This document shows positions 49,425-59,256 of a stretch of 64,000 nt of DNA, in pieces. Source of the DNA: Colwellia ponticola (GTDB taxonomy: Bacteria; Pseudomonadota; Gammaproteobacteria; Enterobacterales; Alteromonadaceae); contig NZ_SZVP01000008.1 of assembly GCF_005885605.1 (NCBI RefSeq), positions 87,277 through 151,276 on the forward strand, in the 5' to 3' direction. How positions within the stretch are numbered: position 1 is the first letter of the stretch; each line of letters begins with the position of its first letter. The notes below the pieces were generated by a model that saw only the letters and a list, made by a program, of their open reading frames with translations, made no database searches and had not been told where the DNA came from. Position numbers and translations under genes: made by a program.

Positions 49425-50762
49425 CTAACGACCGTAGCCTTTTAAGTTCGCTTTTTTAAGTACATTGTCATATTGATGAGACATCATATGCGTTTGTACT
49501 TGTGCCATAAAGTCCATAATCACAACCACGATAATCAATAAAGATGTCCCGCCGAAATAGAACTGTACGTCCCATGCCATGATCATAAACTGAGGAACCA
49601 AACAGACAAAGGTAATATACGCTGCGCCCGCTAGGGTTAAACGTGTCATCACTTTATCAATATATTTGGACGTTTGTTCACCCGGACGAATCCCTGGAAT
49701 GAACGCACCTGACTTTTTCAAGTTATCTGCTGTTTCACGCGGATTAAAAACAAGTGCCGTGTAAAAGAAACAGAAAAATATAATTGCTGCTGCTAACATC
49801 ATTACATACAAAGGTTGCCCTGGCGACATCGCCTGAGATACACCTTGTAAGAAATCAGCAACGGGGCCGTCACCTTGACCAAACCAGCTCGCAAGCGTGC
49901 CTGGGAACAAGATTAAACTTGAGGCAAAGATTGGCGGTATTACACCAGCCATATTAACTTTTAAGGGTAAATGTGTGCTTTGCGCAGCAAAAACCTTACG
50001 GCCTTGTTGACGCTTAGCATAGTTAACAACAATACGTCGTTGACCACGTTCTACAAATACTACTAAGAAAGTTACTGCAAATACCACAACGCCGATTAGC
50101 AATAATACTAATAAGTGCAATTCACCTTGACGCGCCATTTCAGCTGTTTGACCAACTGCGGATGGCATGCCAGCAACAATACCAGCAAAAATGATAATCG
50201 AAATACCATTACCAATACCACGTTCAGTAATTTGCTCACCTAACCACATTAAAAACATGGTACCCGTGATTAAACTAATAACTGCAGTAAAATAGAAGCC
50301 AAAGCCTGCATTTATAACAAGCCCTTGCATCATATCCGGTAAACTTCTGGCAATCGCTATCGACTGAACTGTTGCTAGAACTAAAGTGCCGTAGCGTGTG
50401 TATTGGCTGATTTTACGACGTCCAGCTTCACCTTCTTTCTTAAGCTCTGCCATTGCGGGATGAACCACAGTAAGCAATTGCATAATAATCGAAGCTGAGA
50501 TGTACGGCATAATACCCAGTGCCAATACCGAGGCTCGCTCAAGTGCACCACCGGAGAACATGTTAAACATCTCTACGATAGTGCCCTTTTGTTGTTCAAA
50601 GAACTGAGCTAATACAGCGGCGTCAATACCAGGGATTGGCACAAAAGACCCTAAACGAAGCACAACTAAGGCAACGAATACGAACCATAATCTTTGTTTC
50701 AGCTCAGACAAACCGCCTGCGCCCTTACTACCTTGTGAAGTAGCCATTCCTGGTGTAGCCAT
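49425..50762 (-). CDS. secY: Protein translocase subunit SecY
   Basis: 445 residues with ten membrane helices; the channel of the Sec translocon. The plug region and helix-2 stretch [20 protein letters not shown] and the cytoplasmic loop with [11 protein letters not shown] are diagnostic. The N-terminal ~18 residues (Gly/Ser-rich) are slightly longer than in E. coli. It lies in its usual place between rplO and rpmJ. Confidence 0.97.
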   Translation of the reverse strand: MATPGMATSQGSKGAGGLSELKQRLWFVFVALVVLRLGSFVPIPGIDAAVLAQFFEQQKGTIVEMFNMFSGGALERASVLALGIMPYISASIIMQLLTVVHPAMAELKKEGEAGRRKISQYTRYGTLVLATVQSIAIARSLPDMMQGLVINAGFGFYFTAVISLITGTMFLMWLGEQITERGIGNGISIIIFAGIVAGMPSAVGQTAEMARQGELHLLVLLLIGVVVFAVTFLVVFVERGQRRIVVNYAKRQQGRKVFAAQSTHLPLKVNMAGVIPPIFASSLILFPGTLASWFGQGDGPVADFLQGVSQAMSPGQPLYVMMLAAAIIFFCFFYTALVFNPRETADNLKKSGAFIPGIRPGEQTSKYIDKVMTRLTLAGAAYITFVCLVPQFMIMAWDVQFYFGGTSLLIIVVVIMDFMAQVQTHMMSHQYDNVLKKANLKGYGR

Positions 50763-50768
50763 TGTGTA

Positions 50769-51203
50769 CTATTCCTCTACTTTGCCACCAGCAGCTTCAA
50801 TAGCTGCTTGTGCGCCTTTAGTTACGGCAATGCCACGTAATGTAATTGGACGAGTAATTTCGCCTGATAACATCACTTTAACAGCGATGACATTACGTGT
50901 AATTAGGCCAGCATCTTTAAGTGCGTGAATATCAATAACATCACCTGAAATTAGGTTTAATTCGTGTAAACGAACTTCAGCGCGAACTAAAGATTTACGT
51001 GAAGTAAAACCAAATTTTGGTAAACGTTGTTTCAATGGCATTTGACCACCTTCGAAACCTGGACGTACACTACCGCCAGAACGAGATTTCTGACCTTTGT
51101 GACCACGGCCACCAGTTTTACCGATGCCTGAACCAATACCACGACCACAGCGCTTTTTAGCTTTGTGAGATCCCGGTGCAGGGGATAAAGTATTTAAATG
51201 CAT
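50769..51203 (-). CDS. rplO: Ribosomal protein L15
   Basis: 144 residues, late-assembly 50S protein. The Gly/Lys/Arg-rich N terminus ([20 protein letters not shown]) is diagnostic. Six bases separate its stop from secY and two bases its start from rpmD. Confidence 0.97.
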   Translation of the reverse strand: MHLNTLSPAPGSHKAKKRCGRGIGSGIGKTGGRGHKGQKSRSGGSVRPGFEGGQMPLKQRLPKFGFTSRKSLVRAEVRLHELNLISGDVIDIHALKDAGLITRNVIAVKVMLSGEITRPITLRGIAVTKGAQAAIEAAGGKVEE

Positions 51204-51205
51204 AA

Positions 51206-51385
51206 TTAATCCTCCACCTTAACCATATAGTAAACCTTGTTAATCATACCGCGTACAGATGGAGTATCTTCTAACTCTACTGTATGGTTGATACGACGAA
51301 GACCAAGGCCTTTCAATGTAGCTCTATGCTTCGGTAAACGACCGATAGAACTTTTTAATTGAGTTACTTTAACTGTTTTAGACAT
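51206..51385 (-). CDS. rpmD: Ribosomal protein L30
   Basis: 59 residues from ATG 51385 (same length as E. coli); a TTG two codons upstream was rejected. A single L30 domain: [19 protein letters not shown] and the [14 protein letters not shown] segment. Confidence 0.95.
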   Translation of the reverse strand: MSKTVKVTQLKSSIGRLPKHRATLKGLGLRRINHTVELEDTPSVRGMINKVYYMVKVED

Positions 51386-51391
51386 GTTCAA

Positions 51392-51901
51392 TTACCCCAA
51401 AATTTCTGCAACGGTTTTGCCACGTTTAGCTGCAACACCTTTTGGTGAATGCATATTCACTAAAGCTGATACAGTAGCGCGAACTACGTTGATTGGGTTA
51501 GTAGAACCGTATGTTTTTGACAATACGTTCTGAACGCCTGCAACTTCAAGTACAGCACGCATCGCGCCACCGGCGATGATACCTGTACCTTCTGAAGCTG
51601 GTTGCATGTAAACTTTAGAACCTGAATGCTTGCCAGTAATGACATGCTGAAGAGTAGTACCCTTCAAGTCTACGTTTACTATGTTACGGTGTGCTTTTTC
51701 CATTGCTTTTTGGATTGCAGCAGGCACTTCACGTGCTTTACCGTAGCCAAAACCAACACGACCGTTACCGTCACCAACTACAGTTAGTGCAGTGAAACTG
51801 AAAATACGACCACCTTTAACCACTTTTGAAACGCGGTTAACGGCGATTAGCTTTTCAGCCATATCACTTTGTTGTGAGTTTTCTTGATTATGATTAGCCA
51901 T
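51392..51901 (-). CDS. rpsE: Ribosomal protein S5
   Basis: 169 residues from ATG 51901, behind GGGG; a TTG two codons upstream was rejected. It affects decoding accuracy and mRNA unwinding. The double-stranded-RNA-binding-like domain ([19 protein letters not shown]) and the C-terminal domain ([12 protein letters not shown]) are intact; the N-terminal ~16 residues are Gln/Asn-rich. Confidence 0.97.
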   Translation of the reverse strand: MANHNQENSQQSDMAEKLIAVNRVSKVVKGGRIFSFTALTVVGDGNGRVGFGYGKAREVPAAIQKAMEKAHRNIVNVDLKGTTLQHVITGKHSGSKVYMQPASEGTGIIAGGAMRAVLEVAGVQNVLSKTYGSTNPINVVRATVSALVNMHSPKGVAAKRGKTVAEILG

Positions 51902-51910
51902 TATCAACCC

Positions 51911-52264
51911 CTAGAATTGAAGACCAGCTTCACGAGCTGCTTCTGCTAACGCTTTTACGCGACCGTGGTAAAGGAAACCAGAGCGATCAAAAGCTATCTT
52001 AGTGATACCTTTTGCTACAGCACGTTCAGCGATTGCTTTACCTACTGCAGTTGCTGCTGCAACATTACCTGTTTTTTCAATTTGAGCGCTAATTTCTTTG
52101 TCTAAAGTAGACGCAGAAGCGATTACTTCAGAACCCGTAGGAGCGATTAATTGAGCGTAAATGTGACGAGGAGTACGGAATACAACTAAACGATTCGCAC
52201 CCAACTCGCTAATTTTTGCACGAGCGCGTTTAGCGCGGCGCAAACGAGATGTTCTCTTATCCAT
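51911..52264 (-). CDS. rplR: Ribosomal protein L18
   Basis: 117 residues, binds 5S rRNA. The basic opening ([18 protein letters not shown]) and the C-terminal [20 protein letters not shown] are diagnostic. It lies between rplF and rpsE. Confidence 0.97.
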   Translation of the reverse strand: MDKRTSRLRRAKRARAKISELGANRLVVFRTPRHIYAQLIAPTGSEVIASASTLDKEISAQIEKTGNVAAATAVGKAIAERAVAKGITKIAFDRSGFLYHGRVKALAEAAREAGLQF

Positions 52265-52273
52265 AGTATTACC

Positions 52274-52807
52274 CTACTTCTTCTTAGCTTCTTTACGACG
52301 AACATTTTCATCAGAATAACGAATACCTTTACCTTTATAAGGCTCAGGTTTACGGTATGCACGAATATTCGCAGCGGTTTGACCAACTAAATGCTTATCA
52401 CAACCTTTCAGTGTGATTTCAGTTTGGCTAGGAGTTTCACAAGTAATTCCTTCAGGAATTGCATGGCTGATGGGGTGTGAAAAGCCTAAAGATAAATCTA
52501 AAGATTTACCTGCAACTTTTGCACGGTAACCAACACCTTGTAAAATTAATTTCTTTTCAAAACCTTTACTAACACCTTCAACCATATTATTGATTAAAGC
52601 GCGTGTAGTACCGGCTTGAGCCCAAGCGCCTCTAACATCAGCAGCGATATTAGTAATGATGTTGTTTTCTTCGTGAGAAACAACAACGTCACCGTGAATC
52701 GTGTGAGATAGTTCGCCTACTGGACCTTTAACTGTAATGTCTTGACCTGATAACGTAATGGTAACGTCAGCAGGAACAACGACAAGTGCTTTTGCAACAC
52801 GAGACAT
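52274..52807 (-). CDS. rplF: Ribosomal protein L6
   Basis: 177 residues, two repeated L6 domains; sits near the factor-binding centre. The C-terminal [13 protein letters not shown] signature is present. Confidence 0.97.
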   Translation of the reverse strand: MSRVAKALVVVPADVTITLSGQDITVKGPVGELSHTIHGDVVVSHEENNIITNIAADVRGAWAQAGTTRALINNMVEGVSKGFEKKLILQGVGYRAKVAGKSLDLSLGFSHPISHAIPEGITCETPSQTEITLKGCDKHLVGQTAANIRAYRKPEPYKGKGIRYSDENVRRKEAKKK

Positions 52808-52817
52808 ATTATTCTCC

Positions 52818-53207
52818 TTACTCTACGAAACCAAGAACTTCACCGCCAATACCCGCAGAGCGAGCGGCACGATCAGTCATCAAACCTTTAGAAGTCGAAA
52901 TGATCGCAATACCCATACCTGCAAGAACTTTAGGAAGTTCATCACAGCTTTTGTATATACGAAGACCTGGACGTGAAACACGTTTGATCTTTTCAATTAC
53001 TTCTTTACCTTCAAAATATTTCAATGTTACTGCTAGTTCAGGTTTTACTTCACCTGTTACTGAGAAATCTGAAATATAGCCTTCTTCTTTAAGTAATTTT
53101 GCAATAGCAACTTTAACTTTTGAAGACGGCATTTGTACTGCAACCTTTGCTGCAGTTTGACCGTTGCGGATGCGTGTAAACATGTCCGCGATAGGATCAG
53201 TCATCAT
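52818..53207 (-). CDS. rpsH: Ribosomal protein S8
   Basis: 129 residues from ATG 53207, where GGAG is nine bases away; the ATG at 53213 would leave only three bases, and 53204 is also possible. S8 organises the 16S central domain and in E. coli represses the spc operon by binding mRNA near rplE. The C-terminal [20 protein letters not shown] signature is present. Confidence 0.95.
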   Translation of the reverse strand: MMTDPIADMFTRIRNGQTAAKVAVQMPSSKVKVAIAKLLKEEGYISDFSVTGEVKPELAVTLKYFEGKEVIEKIKRVSRPGLRIYKSCDELPKVLAGMGIAIISTSKGLMTDRAARSAGIGGEVLGFVE

Positions 53208-53226
53208 AACCATTTACTCCCGTGAA

Positions 53227-53532
53227 TTACCAACTAGCTTTCTTAAGACCTGGAACTTCACCACGCATCATAGTTTCGCGTAATTTAATACGGCTCAAAC
53301 CAAATTTACGTAAGAATCCATGTGGACGGCCTGTAATGTTACAACGGTTACGTTGACGACTACTGCTCGAATCACGAGGTAAACTTTGAAGTTTCAATAC
53401 AGCTTCCCAGCGATCTTCTTCAGAAGAATCAACACCAGAGATGATTGCTTTTAACGCAGCACGCTTTTCAGCATATTGTGCTACTAGCTTAGTTCTTTTT
53501 GCTTCACGAGCTTTCATTGACGTTTTAGCCAT
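53227..53532 (-). CDS. rpsN: Ribosomal protein S14
   Basis: 101 residues, the long zinc-independent form: where the short form has CXXC pairs, this one has [21 protein letters not shown] with a single cysteine. It lies four bases before the rplE stop on the minus strand. Confidence 0.97.
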   Translation of the reverse strand: MAKTSMKAREAKRTKLVAQYAEKRAALKAIISGVDSSEEDRWEAVLKLQSLPRDSSSSRQRNRCNITGRPHGFLRKFGLSRIKLRETMMRGEVPGLKKASW

Positions 53533-53536
53533 AACT

Positions 53537-54082
53537 CTACACCTTCTTCTTGAACGGGAATTCGAAGGCAGACAATAATGCTAGTCCTTCTTCGTTATCT
53601 TTCGCGCTAGTAGTAATAGTGATATCTAATCCGCGAATCTTATCGATTTTATCGTATTGGATTTCAGGGAAGATGATTTGCTCACGAACGCCCATGCTGT
53701 AGTTACCACGGCCATCAAATGACTTAGGGTTTAAACCACGAAAATCACGGATACGTGGAATAGAAATAGAGATTAAACGCTCTAAAAATTCCCACATACG
53801 CTCGCCGCGTAGAGTTACTTTTGTACCTATAGGGTAGCCTTCACGAATTTTGAAGCCCGCAACTGATTTGCGTGCTACTGTCGTGACGGGCTTTTGCCCT
53901 GAGATTGCAGTAAGATCATTTGTGGCGTGCTCTAAAACTTTTTTATCAGCTATCGCTTCACCAACGCCCATGTTAAGGGTGATCTTTTCAATCCGAGGGA
54001 CTTGCATGACACTTTTATAGCCAAATTGCTTTTGCAATTGAGCTACAACGGTATCTTTATATAAATCATGCAGTTTCGCCAT
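53537..54082 (-). CDS. rplE: Ribosomal protein L5
   Basis: 181 residues from the second of two adjacent ATG codons (54082), which is six rather than three bases from GGAG. It binds 5S rRNA and contacts the P-site tRNA. Motifs: [15 protein letters not shown] and the central [17 protein letters not shown]. Confidence 0.96.
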   Translation of the reverse strand: MAKLHDLYKDTVVAQLQKQFGYKSVMQVPRIEKITLNMGVGEAIADKKVLEHATNDLTAISGQKPVTTVARKSVAGFKIREGYPIGTKVTLRGERMWEFLERLISISIPRIRDFRGLNPKSFDGRGNYSMGVREQIIFPEIQYDKIDKIRGLDITITTSAKDNEEGLALLSAFEFPFKKKV

Positions 54083-54094
54083 CATTTACTCCAA

Positions 54095-54409
54095 TTAAAT
54101 TATTTCGTTATTAGATTTGAAAAAACGAACTTTTTTGCCGTCTTCAATTCTAAAACCAACACGATCTGCTTTGCCCGTTGCTGGGTTAACAATCGCTACG
54201 TTGGATACTTGTAAAGGTGCTTCTTTTTCAACAATCCCACCAGGCTGCTGTAACTGAGGTACAGGCTTAGTGTGTTTCTTAATTAAGTTAACGCCTTCTA
54301 CGAATACTTTGCCGTCTTCAACAAGCACTTTGGTTACTTTACCAGTTTTGCCCTTGTCTTTACCTGCAAGTATAATTACTTCATCATCACGACGAATTTT
54401 AGATGCCAT
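54095..54409 (-). CDS. rplX: Ribosomal protein L24
   Basis: 104 residues, an assembly initiator of the 50S subunit. The KOW motif is visible at the start ([18 protein letters not shown]). It lies 12 bases after rplN. Confidence 0.97.
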   Translation of the reverse strand: MASKIRRDDEVIILAGKDKGKTGKVTKVLVEDGKVFVEGVNLIKKHTKPVPQLQQPGGIVEKEAPLQVSNVAIVNPATGKADRVGFRIEDGKKVRFFKSNNEII

Positions 54410-54421
54410 TATCGTGACTCC

Positions 54422-54790
54422 TTAAAGTACTTCTGGTGCTAATGATACGATCTTCATATATTTTTCATTACGAAGTTCACGTGTCACAGGCCCGAAAATA
54501 CGAGTACCAATTGGTTGTAAGTTAGCGTTTAACATTACAGCCGCGTTTTCGTCAAAACGGATAGCAGAACCATCTGAACGACGAACACCTTTCTTAGTGC
54601 GCACCACTACCGCAGTATGAACATCACCTTTTTTTACTTTACCGCGAGGACTTGCTTCCTTTACGGCAACTTTGATGATATCACCAATGCGTGCATAGCG
54701 ACGGTGCGAGCCACCAAGAACCTTTATACATTGAACACGCTTAGCGCCACTGTTATCAGCAACATTAAGCTGTGATTGCATTTGGATCAT
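54422..54790 (-). CDS. rplN: Ribosomal protein L14
   Basis: 122 residues, subunit-interface protein. The opening [19 protein letters not shown] and the signature [19 protein letters not shown] are diagnostic. It is the first gene of the spc operon. The S10 operon, usually directly upstream with rpsQ at its end, is absent; instead there is a ~380-base gap with a promoter. Confidence 0.97.
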   Translation of the reverse strand: MIQMQSQLNVADNSGAKRVQCIKVLGGSHRRYARIGDIIKVAVKEASPRGKVKKGDVHTAVVVRTKKGVRRSDGSAIRFDENAAVMLNANLQPIGTRIFGPVTRELRNEKYMKIVSLAPEVL

Positions 54791-55024
54791 TGATTTTGCT
54801 CCATTGTTATCTTTTTTCTAAACCTTGCAAAGTGCAAGATAAACAATAAGATAATATAAAATTTAAGGCCGAAAATTGACCCGTCACTGCCTTTTGAAAG
54901 ACCCCCACTTAGCTTAGACTGCAACGTAAAACCAAAGTTAACGCTCAATCTAAAGTAAAATTTAAGTTAGACTCAACATAAAATCTAAAGCTAAAAATAA
55001 CAACTCAAACTCAATGGGCGCGAG

Positions 55025-55033
55025 ATTATAACA
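55025..55033 (-). promoter_or_regulatory. Extended -10 promoter of the spc operon
   Basis: Minus-strand TGTTATAAT: perfect TATAAT with an upstream TG, followed by a GC-rich discriminator (CTCGCGCCC). No good -35 is visible, as is common for extended -10 promoters. It gives a ~230-base leader before rplN; that leader (54791-55020) is AT-rich and shows no other recognisable element. Confidence 0.6.
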
Positions 55034-55092
55034 CCACTAAAGTAAAAGAGATAGTTTAATTAGCTAAAAAACAAACAATAGTTGATGGCTTA

Positions 55093-55122
55093 AAATTCAG
55101 TGAGCGAACGCTCAAATTCAGT
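55093..55122. repeat. Palindrome flanked by 9-bp direct repeats
   Basis: Perfect direct repeats AAATTCAGT at 55093-55101 and 55114-55122 flank the palindrome GAGCGAACGCTC (55102-55113). It lies between dtd and the spc promoter. It may be a regulatory operator or a scar of a mobile element. Confidence 0.7.
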
Positions 55123-55170
55123 ACAGTGGAGGTTGAAGATTACATACGTATACCGCAGTAATTGGGGGAA

Positions 55171-55608
55171 CTAAATACTCAACGTAAAAGTCACCGGTCC
55201 ATCATTAACTAACGCGACTTGCATGTCAGCACCAAATTCTCCCGTGGGTGCCTCAAAACCGTTCTCACGTAGTTGCTGAGTAAAATACTGGTAAAGTTGA
55301 TTACTCAATGCAGGCTCTGCCGCTGAGGTGAAACTGGGTCGCATGCCACTTGAGGTATCCGCTGCTAAAGTAAATTGTGAGATAACTAAAATATCACCGC
55401 CCGCTTGCTTAACGTTGAGGTTCATTTTGTCGTTTGCATCATTAAAAACACGATAACCGGCAACACGCTCTGCGAGACGTTTAGCTTTCGCTTGACAATC
55501 TACCGGCTCAATTGCAAGAAAAACTAATAAGCCCTTCCCTATTTCACCGATAATTTTATTTTCTACAGTGACACTTGCCTGACTAACACGTTGTATTAAC
55601 GCTATCAT
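55171..55608 (-). CDS. dtd: D-aminoacyl-tRNA deacylase
   Basis: 145 residues. Removes D-amino acids (and glycine from tRNA-Ala) mischarged on tRNA. The two active-site motifs are intact: [17 protein letters not shown] (about 79-95) and NDGPVTF (about 136-142). It follows yihY by 78 bases, the same order as in enterobacteria. Confidence 0.97.
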   Translation of the reverse strand: MIALIQRVSQASVTVENKIIGEIGKGLLVFLAIEPVDCQAKAKRLAERVAGYRVFNDANDKMNLNVKQAGGDILVISQFTLAADTSSGMRPSFTSAAEPALSNQLYQYFTQQLRENGFEAPTGEFGADMQVALVNDGPVTFTLSI

Positions 55609-55686
55609 GATATAACTTCTCGCTTGGTTTATTTAACGGTTGTTCTTGACTCTTTATCGATTACTCACTGATGACTTGTTAGTCAC

Positions 55687-56628
55687 TTATTGGTTTCTAT
55701 TTGTTCTACTGCTTTTTTCTGTCATAACGTCATCACCTGTGATGCCACTTGCTAAATTGTTTTGTTTTTCGGTTACTTTTTTTTCTTTTATTAAGGCGTA
55801 TTCTTGCAAAGACACGGTAATTAACGCACCGGTAAGTACAATAAGCCAAGAAACATATACCCATAAAAAGATAATAGGAATAGCAGCTAACGCACCGTAA
55901 ATCAATTGATAGGAAGGGAAAGCCGTTACATACAAGGCAAAGGCTTTTTTAGCTAGTTCAAATAATATTCCTGCAACAACAGCGCCCGATAATGCAAACC
56001 TTATAGGCACTGCTTTATTAGGAACAGCAGTGTATAAAATAATAAAAGCGATAATCGATGACAGTAGCGGTAAAAGCCTTAAAAAAATATCAAACAAACC
56101 TAATACGTTATATTCATTAACCACAACCAGCGAAACAATATAGGAAGATAACGCAATACTGCCACCGACAAAGATAGGGCCAAGTGTTAACACCATCCAA
56201 TACATAGCGAATGAAGTTATAGTGCGGCGCTTATCTGTTACCCGCCAAATATGATTAAAGGTGTTATCAATGGATGAAATTAACAGTAATGCTGCAACAA
56301 ACAAAAAAGAAATGGCAATTGTTGACATTTTAGAAGCGTTATCAACAAAACCGGTTAAGTATTTTTGTAGTACTGTCCCTGCAGAGGGAACAAAGTTTTG
56401 ATAAACAAATTGCTCAATAGTCCCTTGCAACTGAGCAAAAAGCGGAAAGGCTGTCATCACTGATAACATCACGACAACAAGTGGTACTAGTGACATTAAG
56501 CAAACATAAGATAAATATCCCGCTACCACTTGTATTTGCTCGCGCTTAATACGGCGAATAAAATAAAAGAGTAAGCCCTTATGCTCTTGCCAAAATTTAC
56601 TGATAATAGTTTCTTTGTATAAACTCAT
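55687..56628 (-). CDS. yihY: YihY family inner-membrane protein
   Basis: 313 residues from ATG 56628; an upstream ATG (56667) would add 13 residues that are not family-like. Six predicted helices; diagnostic segments [34 protein letters not shown] and [20 protein letters not shown]. Formerly mistaken for RNase BN; the function remains uncertain. The C-terminal ~35 residues are charged and variable. Confidence 0.93.
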   Translation of the reverse strand: MSLYKETIISKFWQEHKGLLFYFIRRIKREQIQVVAGYLSYVCLMSLVPLVVVMLSVMTAFPLFAQLQGTIEQFVYQNFVPSAGTVLQKYLTGFVDNASKMSTIAISFLFVAALLLISSIDNTFNHIWRVTDKRRTITSFAMYWMVLTLGPIFVGGSIALSSYIVSLVVVNEYNVLGLFDIFLRLLPLLSSIIAFIILYTAVPNKAVPIRFALSGAVVAGILFELAKKAFALYVTAFPSYQLIYGALAAIPIIFLWVYVSWLIVLTGALITVSLQEYALIKEKKVTEKQNNLASGITGDDVMTEKSSRTNRNQ

Positions 56629-56731
56629 AATGGTTAACAATTTACTGATGTCACTAAGATAGTACATATATTAAGATAGAGCACATTAATAAGCTAGCTT
56701 ATGCTGGTATAAGATAAAAATGGAGTGATTT

Positions 56732-56956
56732 ATGGCTAATCAAGGTTCTGCAGGTAATGTTATTTCTGCAATATGTAATATTTTTTTCCCTGGTTTAGGG
56801 CAGTTAGTGCAAGGTAGGTTATTGGCAGCACTTATTTTTGCTATTGTCTGTGTTGGTGGTTATGCACTGTGGTGGATGGTGATCCCAGCAATTATTGCAG
56901 GTGTCTTTCATTTATGGGCGATTATAGACGCCGCTACGTTCAAGGGGAATGGCTAA
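56732..56956 (+). CDS. Small TM2-like membrane protein
   Basis: 74 residues. It opens with Gly/Ser/Asn-rich residues, then FFPGLGQLVQGRLLAALIFAI, which resembles the turn and helix of TM2 proteins, and a second helix (WWMVIPAIIAGVFHLWAII). Two membrane helices in all. Role unknown. ATG 56732 has GGAG eight bases upstream. It is alone on the + strand and shares a terminator with typA. Confidence 0.72.
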   Translation: MANQGSAGNVISAICNIFFPGLGQLVQGRLLAALIFAIVCVGGYALWWMVIPAIIAGVFHLWAIIDAATFKGNG

Positions 56957-56980
56957 GAGGCGCGGTGATTGTTAAGCCAT

Positions 56981-57015
56981 AAAAAAACGCTTATTACCTA
57001 AGTAATAAGCGTTTT
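56981..57015. terminator. Bidirectional terminator between the TM2-like gene and typA
   Basis: A perfect 14-bp stem (56984-56997 with 57002-57015), CTAA loop, with an A run to the left (56981-56987) and T residues to the right. Confidence 0.93.
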
Positions 57016-57050
57016 GAATCAGTGTTTATCCAAGTAAAGCTGTAATATTA

Positions 57051-58868
57051 TTACTTAGAACCACGACCTTCTCGTTTACGATCATTCTCTTTTAATGATT
57101 TTTTACGTATACGAATACTTTCAGGTGTAACTTCCACTAATTCATCGTTATCGATAAATTCTAACGCTTGCTCTAAAGACATCACGATAGGCGGCGTTAA
57201 CGTTTGTGCTTCATCAGTACCTGATGAACGAACGTTAGTTAATTGCTTACCTTTAAGAGCGTTAACCGTTAAATCGTTATCACGACTATGAATACCAATA
57301 ATTTGACCTTCATAAATGTCAACACCGTGACCAATTAACATACGACCGCGAGATTGTAAGTTAAAGATAGCGTTAGTTAAGGCTTTACCTGTTGCATTAG
57401 CAACCATAACACCATTTTTACGTTGGCCAATTTCGCCACCTTTGTGCGGTCCGTATTCAAAGAATGTATGATAAATTAAACCAGAGCCTGACGTTAACGT
57501 CATGAATTCTGTTTGGAAACCGATCAAACCACGACTTGGCATGATGAAATCCATACGGATACGGCCGGTACCATCTGGTGCCATATCAGTTAATTCAGCT
57601 TTACGAACACCCATTTTTTCCATAATAGGACCTTGATGTTGCTCTTCAACATCAATGGTTACTGTTTCGTAAGGTTCTTCTAATTGACCATTCACTTCAC
57701 GAATAATAACTTCTGGACGTGATACCGCTAACTCAAAGCCTTCACGACGCATGTTCTCAATTAGGATGCCTAAATGAAGCTCACCACGACCTGATACTTT
57801 AAACTTATCAGCATCGGTAAGTTGCTCAACACGTAAAGCAACGTTATGAATTAATTCTTTATCTAAACGGTCTTTGATGTTACGTGAGGTAACAAATTTA
57901 CCTTCTTTACCACAAAATGGTGAAGTGTTTACTTGGAACGTCATGTTGATGGTTGGTTCATCAACCGATAACAACGGTAAACCTTCAACTTCAGTTGGAC
58001 AACAAATCGTATCAGAGATTTTTAATTCGCCTAAACCGGTAATCGCAATAATATCACCAGCAAAGCCTTCTTCAACGTCATGTCTTTCCAAGCCTAAGTA
58101 ACCAAAAACTTTACCGACTTTAGCGTTATGTACACCACCATTAGCCAATTGAATCGTTACTTGTTGGTTAGGTTTAACGCTACCACGTGTAATACGACCA
58201 ACACCGATTACGCCTAAGTAAGAGCTGTAATCAAGTTGAGAAATTTGCATTTGGAATGGACCATCTGGATCCGCTTTTGGTGATGGTACTTCGTTAAGAA
58301 TAGTATCAAACAACGGCGTCATATCTGTGCCGGTTGCGCCTTCTTCAAGCGTAGCCCAACCATTGATTGCTGAAGCGTAAACAACTTTAAAGTCAAGTTG
58401 TTCATCAGTAGCACCAAGGTTATCAAATAATTCAAAAACTTGATCCATAACCCAATCAGGACGAGAACCAGGCTTATCAACCTTGTTGATAACAACAATT
58501 GGCTTTAAGCCTTGAGCAAATGCTTTTTTCGTTACAAAGCGCGTTTGTGGCATAGGGCCTTCTTGCGCATCAACGATAAGTAAAACTGAATCAACCATTG
58601 ACATTACACGTTCAACTTCACCACCAAAATCAGCATGGCCAGGAGTATCTACGATGTTTACACGGTAGCCGTTCCAGTTAATAGCCGTGTTTTTAGCTAA
58701 GATGGTGATACCACGTTCTTTTTCGATATCATTTGAGTCCATTGTACGTTCTTCTAGACCGCCTCGCGCATCTAGTGTACCTGACTGTTCAAGTAATTTA
58801 TCAACTAAAGTGGTTTTTCCGTGGTCAACGTGAGCAATAATTGCCACATTTCTTAATTTATCTAACAC
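57051..58868 (-). CDS. typA: Ribosome-associated GTPase TypA/BipA
   Basis: 605 residues, EF-G-like translational GTPase needed for 50S assembly and growth in the cold. G1 [11 protein letters not shown]2 ERGITI, G3 DTPGHADF and G4 NKVDKP are intact, followed by beta-barrel, alpha/beta and the BipA-specific C-terminal domain with a basic tail. It is transcribed alone from a TATAAT promoter at 58954-58959 through a ~85-base leader. Confidence 0.97.
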   Translation of the reverse strand: MLDKLRNVAIIAHVDHGKTTLVDKLLEQSGTLDARGGLEERTMDSNDIEKERGITILAKNTAINWNGYRVNIVDTPGHADFGGEVERVMSMVDSVLLIVDAQEGPMPQTRFVTKKAFAQGLKPIVVINKVDKPGSRPDWVMDQVFELFDNLGATDEQLDFKVVYASAINGWATLEEGATGTDMTPLFDTILNEVPSPKADPDGPFQMQISQLDYSSYLGVIGVGRITRGSVKPNQQVTIQLANGGVHNAKVGKVFGYLGLERHDVEEGFAGDIIAITGLGELKISDTICCPTEVEGLPLLSVDEPTINMTFQVNTSPFCGKEGKFVTSRNIKDRLDKELIHNVALRVEQLTDADKFKVSGRGELHLGILIENMRREGFELAVSRPEVIIREVNGQLEEPYETVTIDVEEQHQGPIMEKMGVRKAELTDMAPDGTGRIRMDFIMPSRGLIGFQTEFMTLTSGSGLIYHTFFEYGPHKGGEIGQRKNGVMVANATGKALTNAIFNLQSRGRMLIGHGVDIYEGQIIGIHSRDNDLTVNALKGKQLTNVRSSGTDEAQTLTPPIVMSLEQALEFIDNDELVEVTPESIRIRKKSLKENDRKREGRGSK

Positions 58869-58903
58869 AGGCGTTACTCGCTGTTACTATCGTTTTTTTA
58901 CTC

Positions 58904-58959
58904 CATGATGCTACATCATGCGGGTTAACGAATAGGGCTACAATTGGGCGCGCATTATA
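58904..58959 (-). promoter_or_regulatory. typA promoter and leader hairpin
   Basis: Minus-strand -10 TATAAT (58954-58959) followed by discriminator GCGCGCCC; the -35 is weak. The leader contains a perfect 7-bp hairpin CATGATG-CTA-CATCATG (58904-58920). The remaining bases up to 59256 show no gene or clear element. Confidence 0.6.
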
Positions 58960-59256
58960 CAGTTTTTTACTTTAAAAAGAAAATAATAAAGCAAGAAGTA
59001 TTGTTATTAATTTTTTTTTGAAGTAAAAAACTATAATGGTTATTAATATTAGTCGTTTGTTCTTTCTCTTTTTTGTACGCTATTTATTGAAAGTAGAACC
59101 TTGATTATAGGGCTATTCAACAAAGTTACGCCAAAAATCATTCACCCTTAGCATTAACATCATGATTGTTGTGTCAGTAAGCTTTAACCTAATTGTTTAT
59201 ATTAGCAATATAGCCCAATTTAGCGATTATGCCTTGCTATTACGCTACTCCTACCT

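Noticed and set aside
52758..53079. Plus-strand frames over rpsH and rplF
   Set aside because: Antisense shadows of strongly conserved ribosomal genes.
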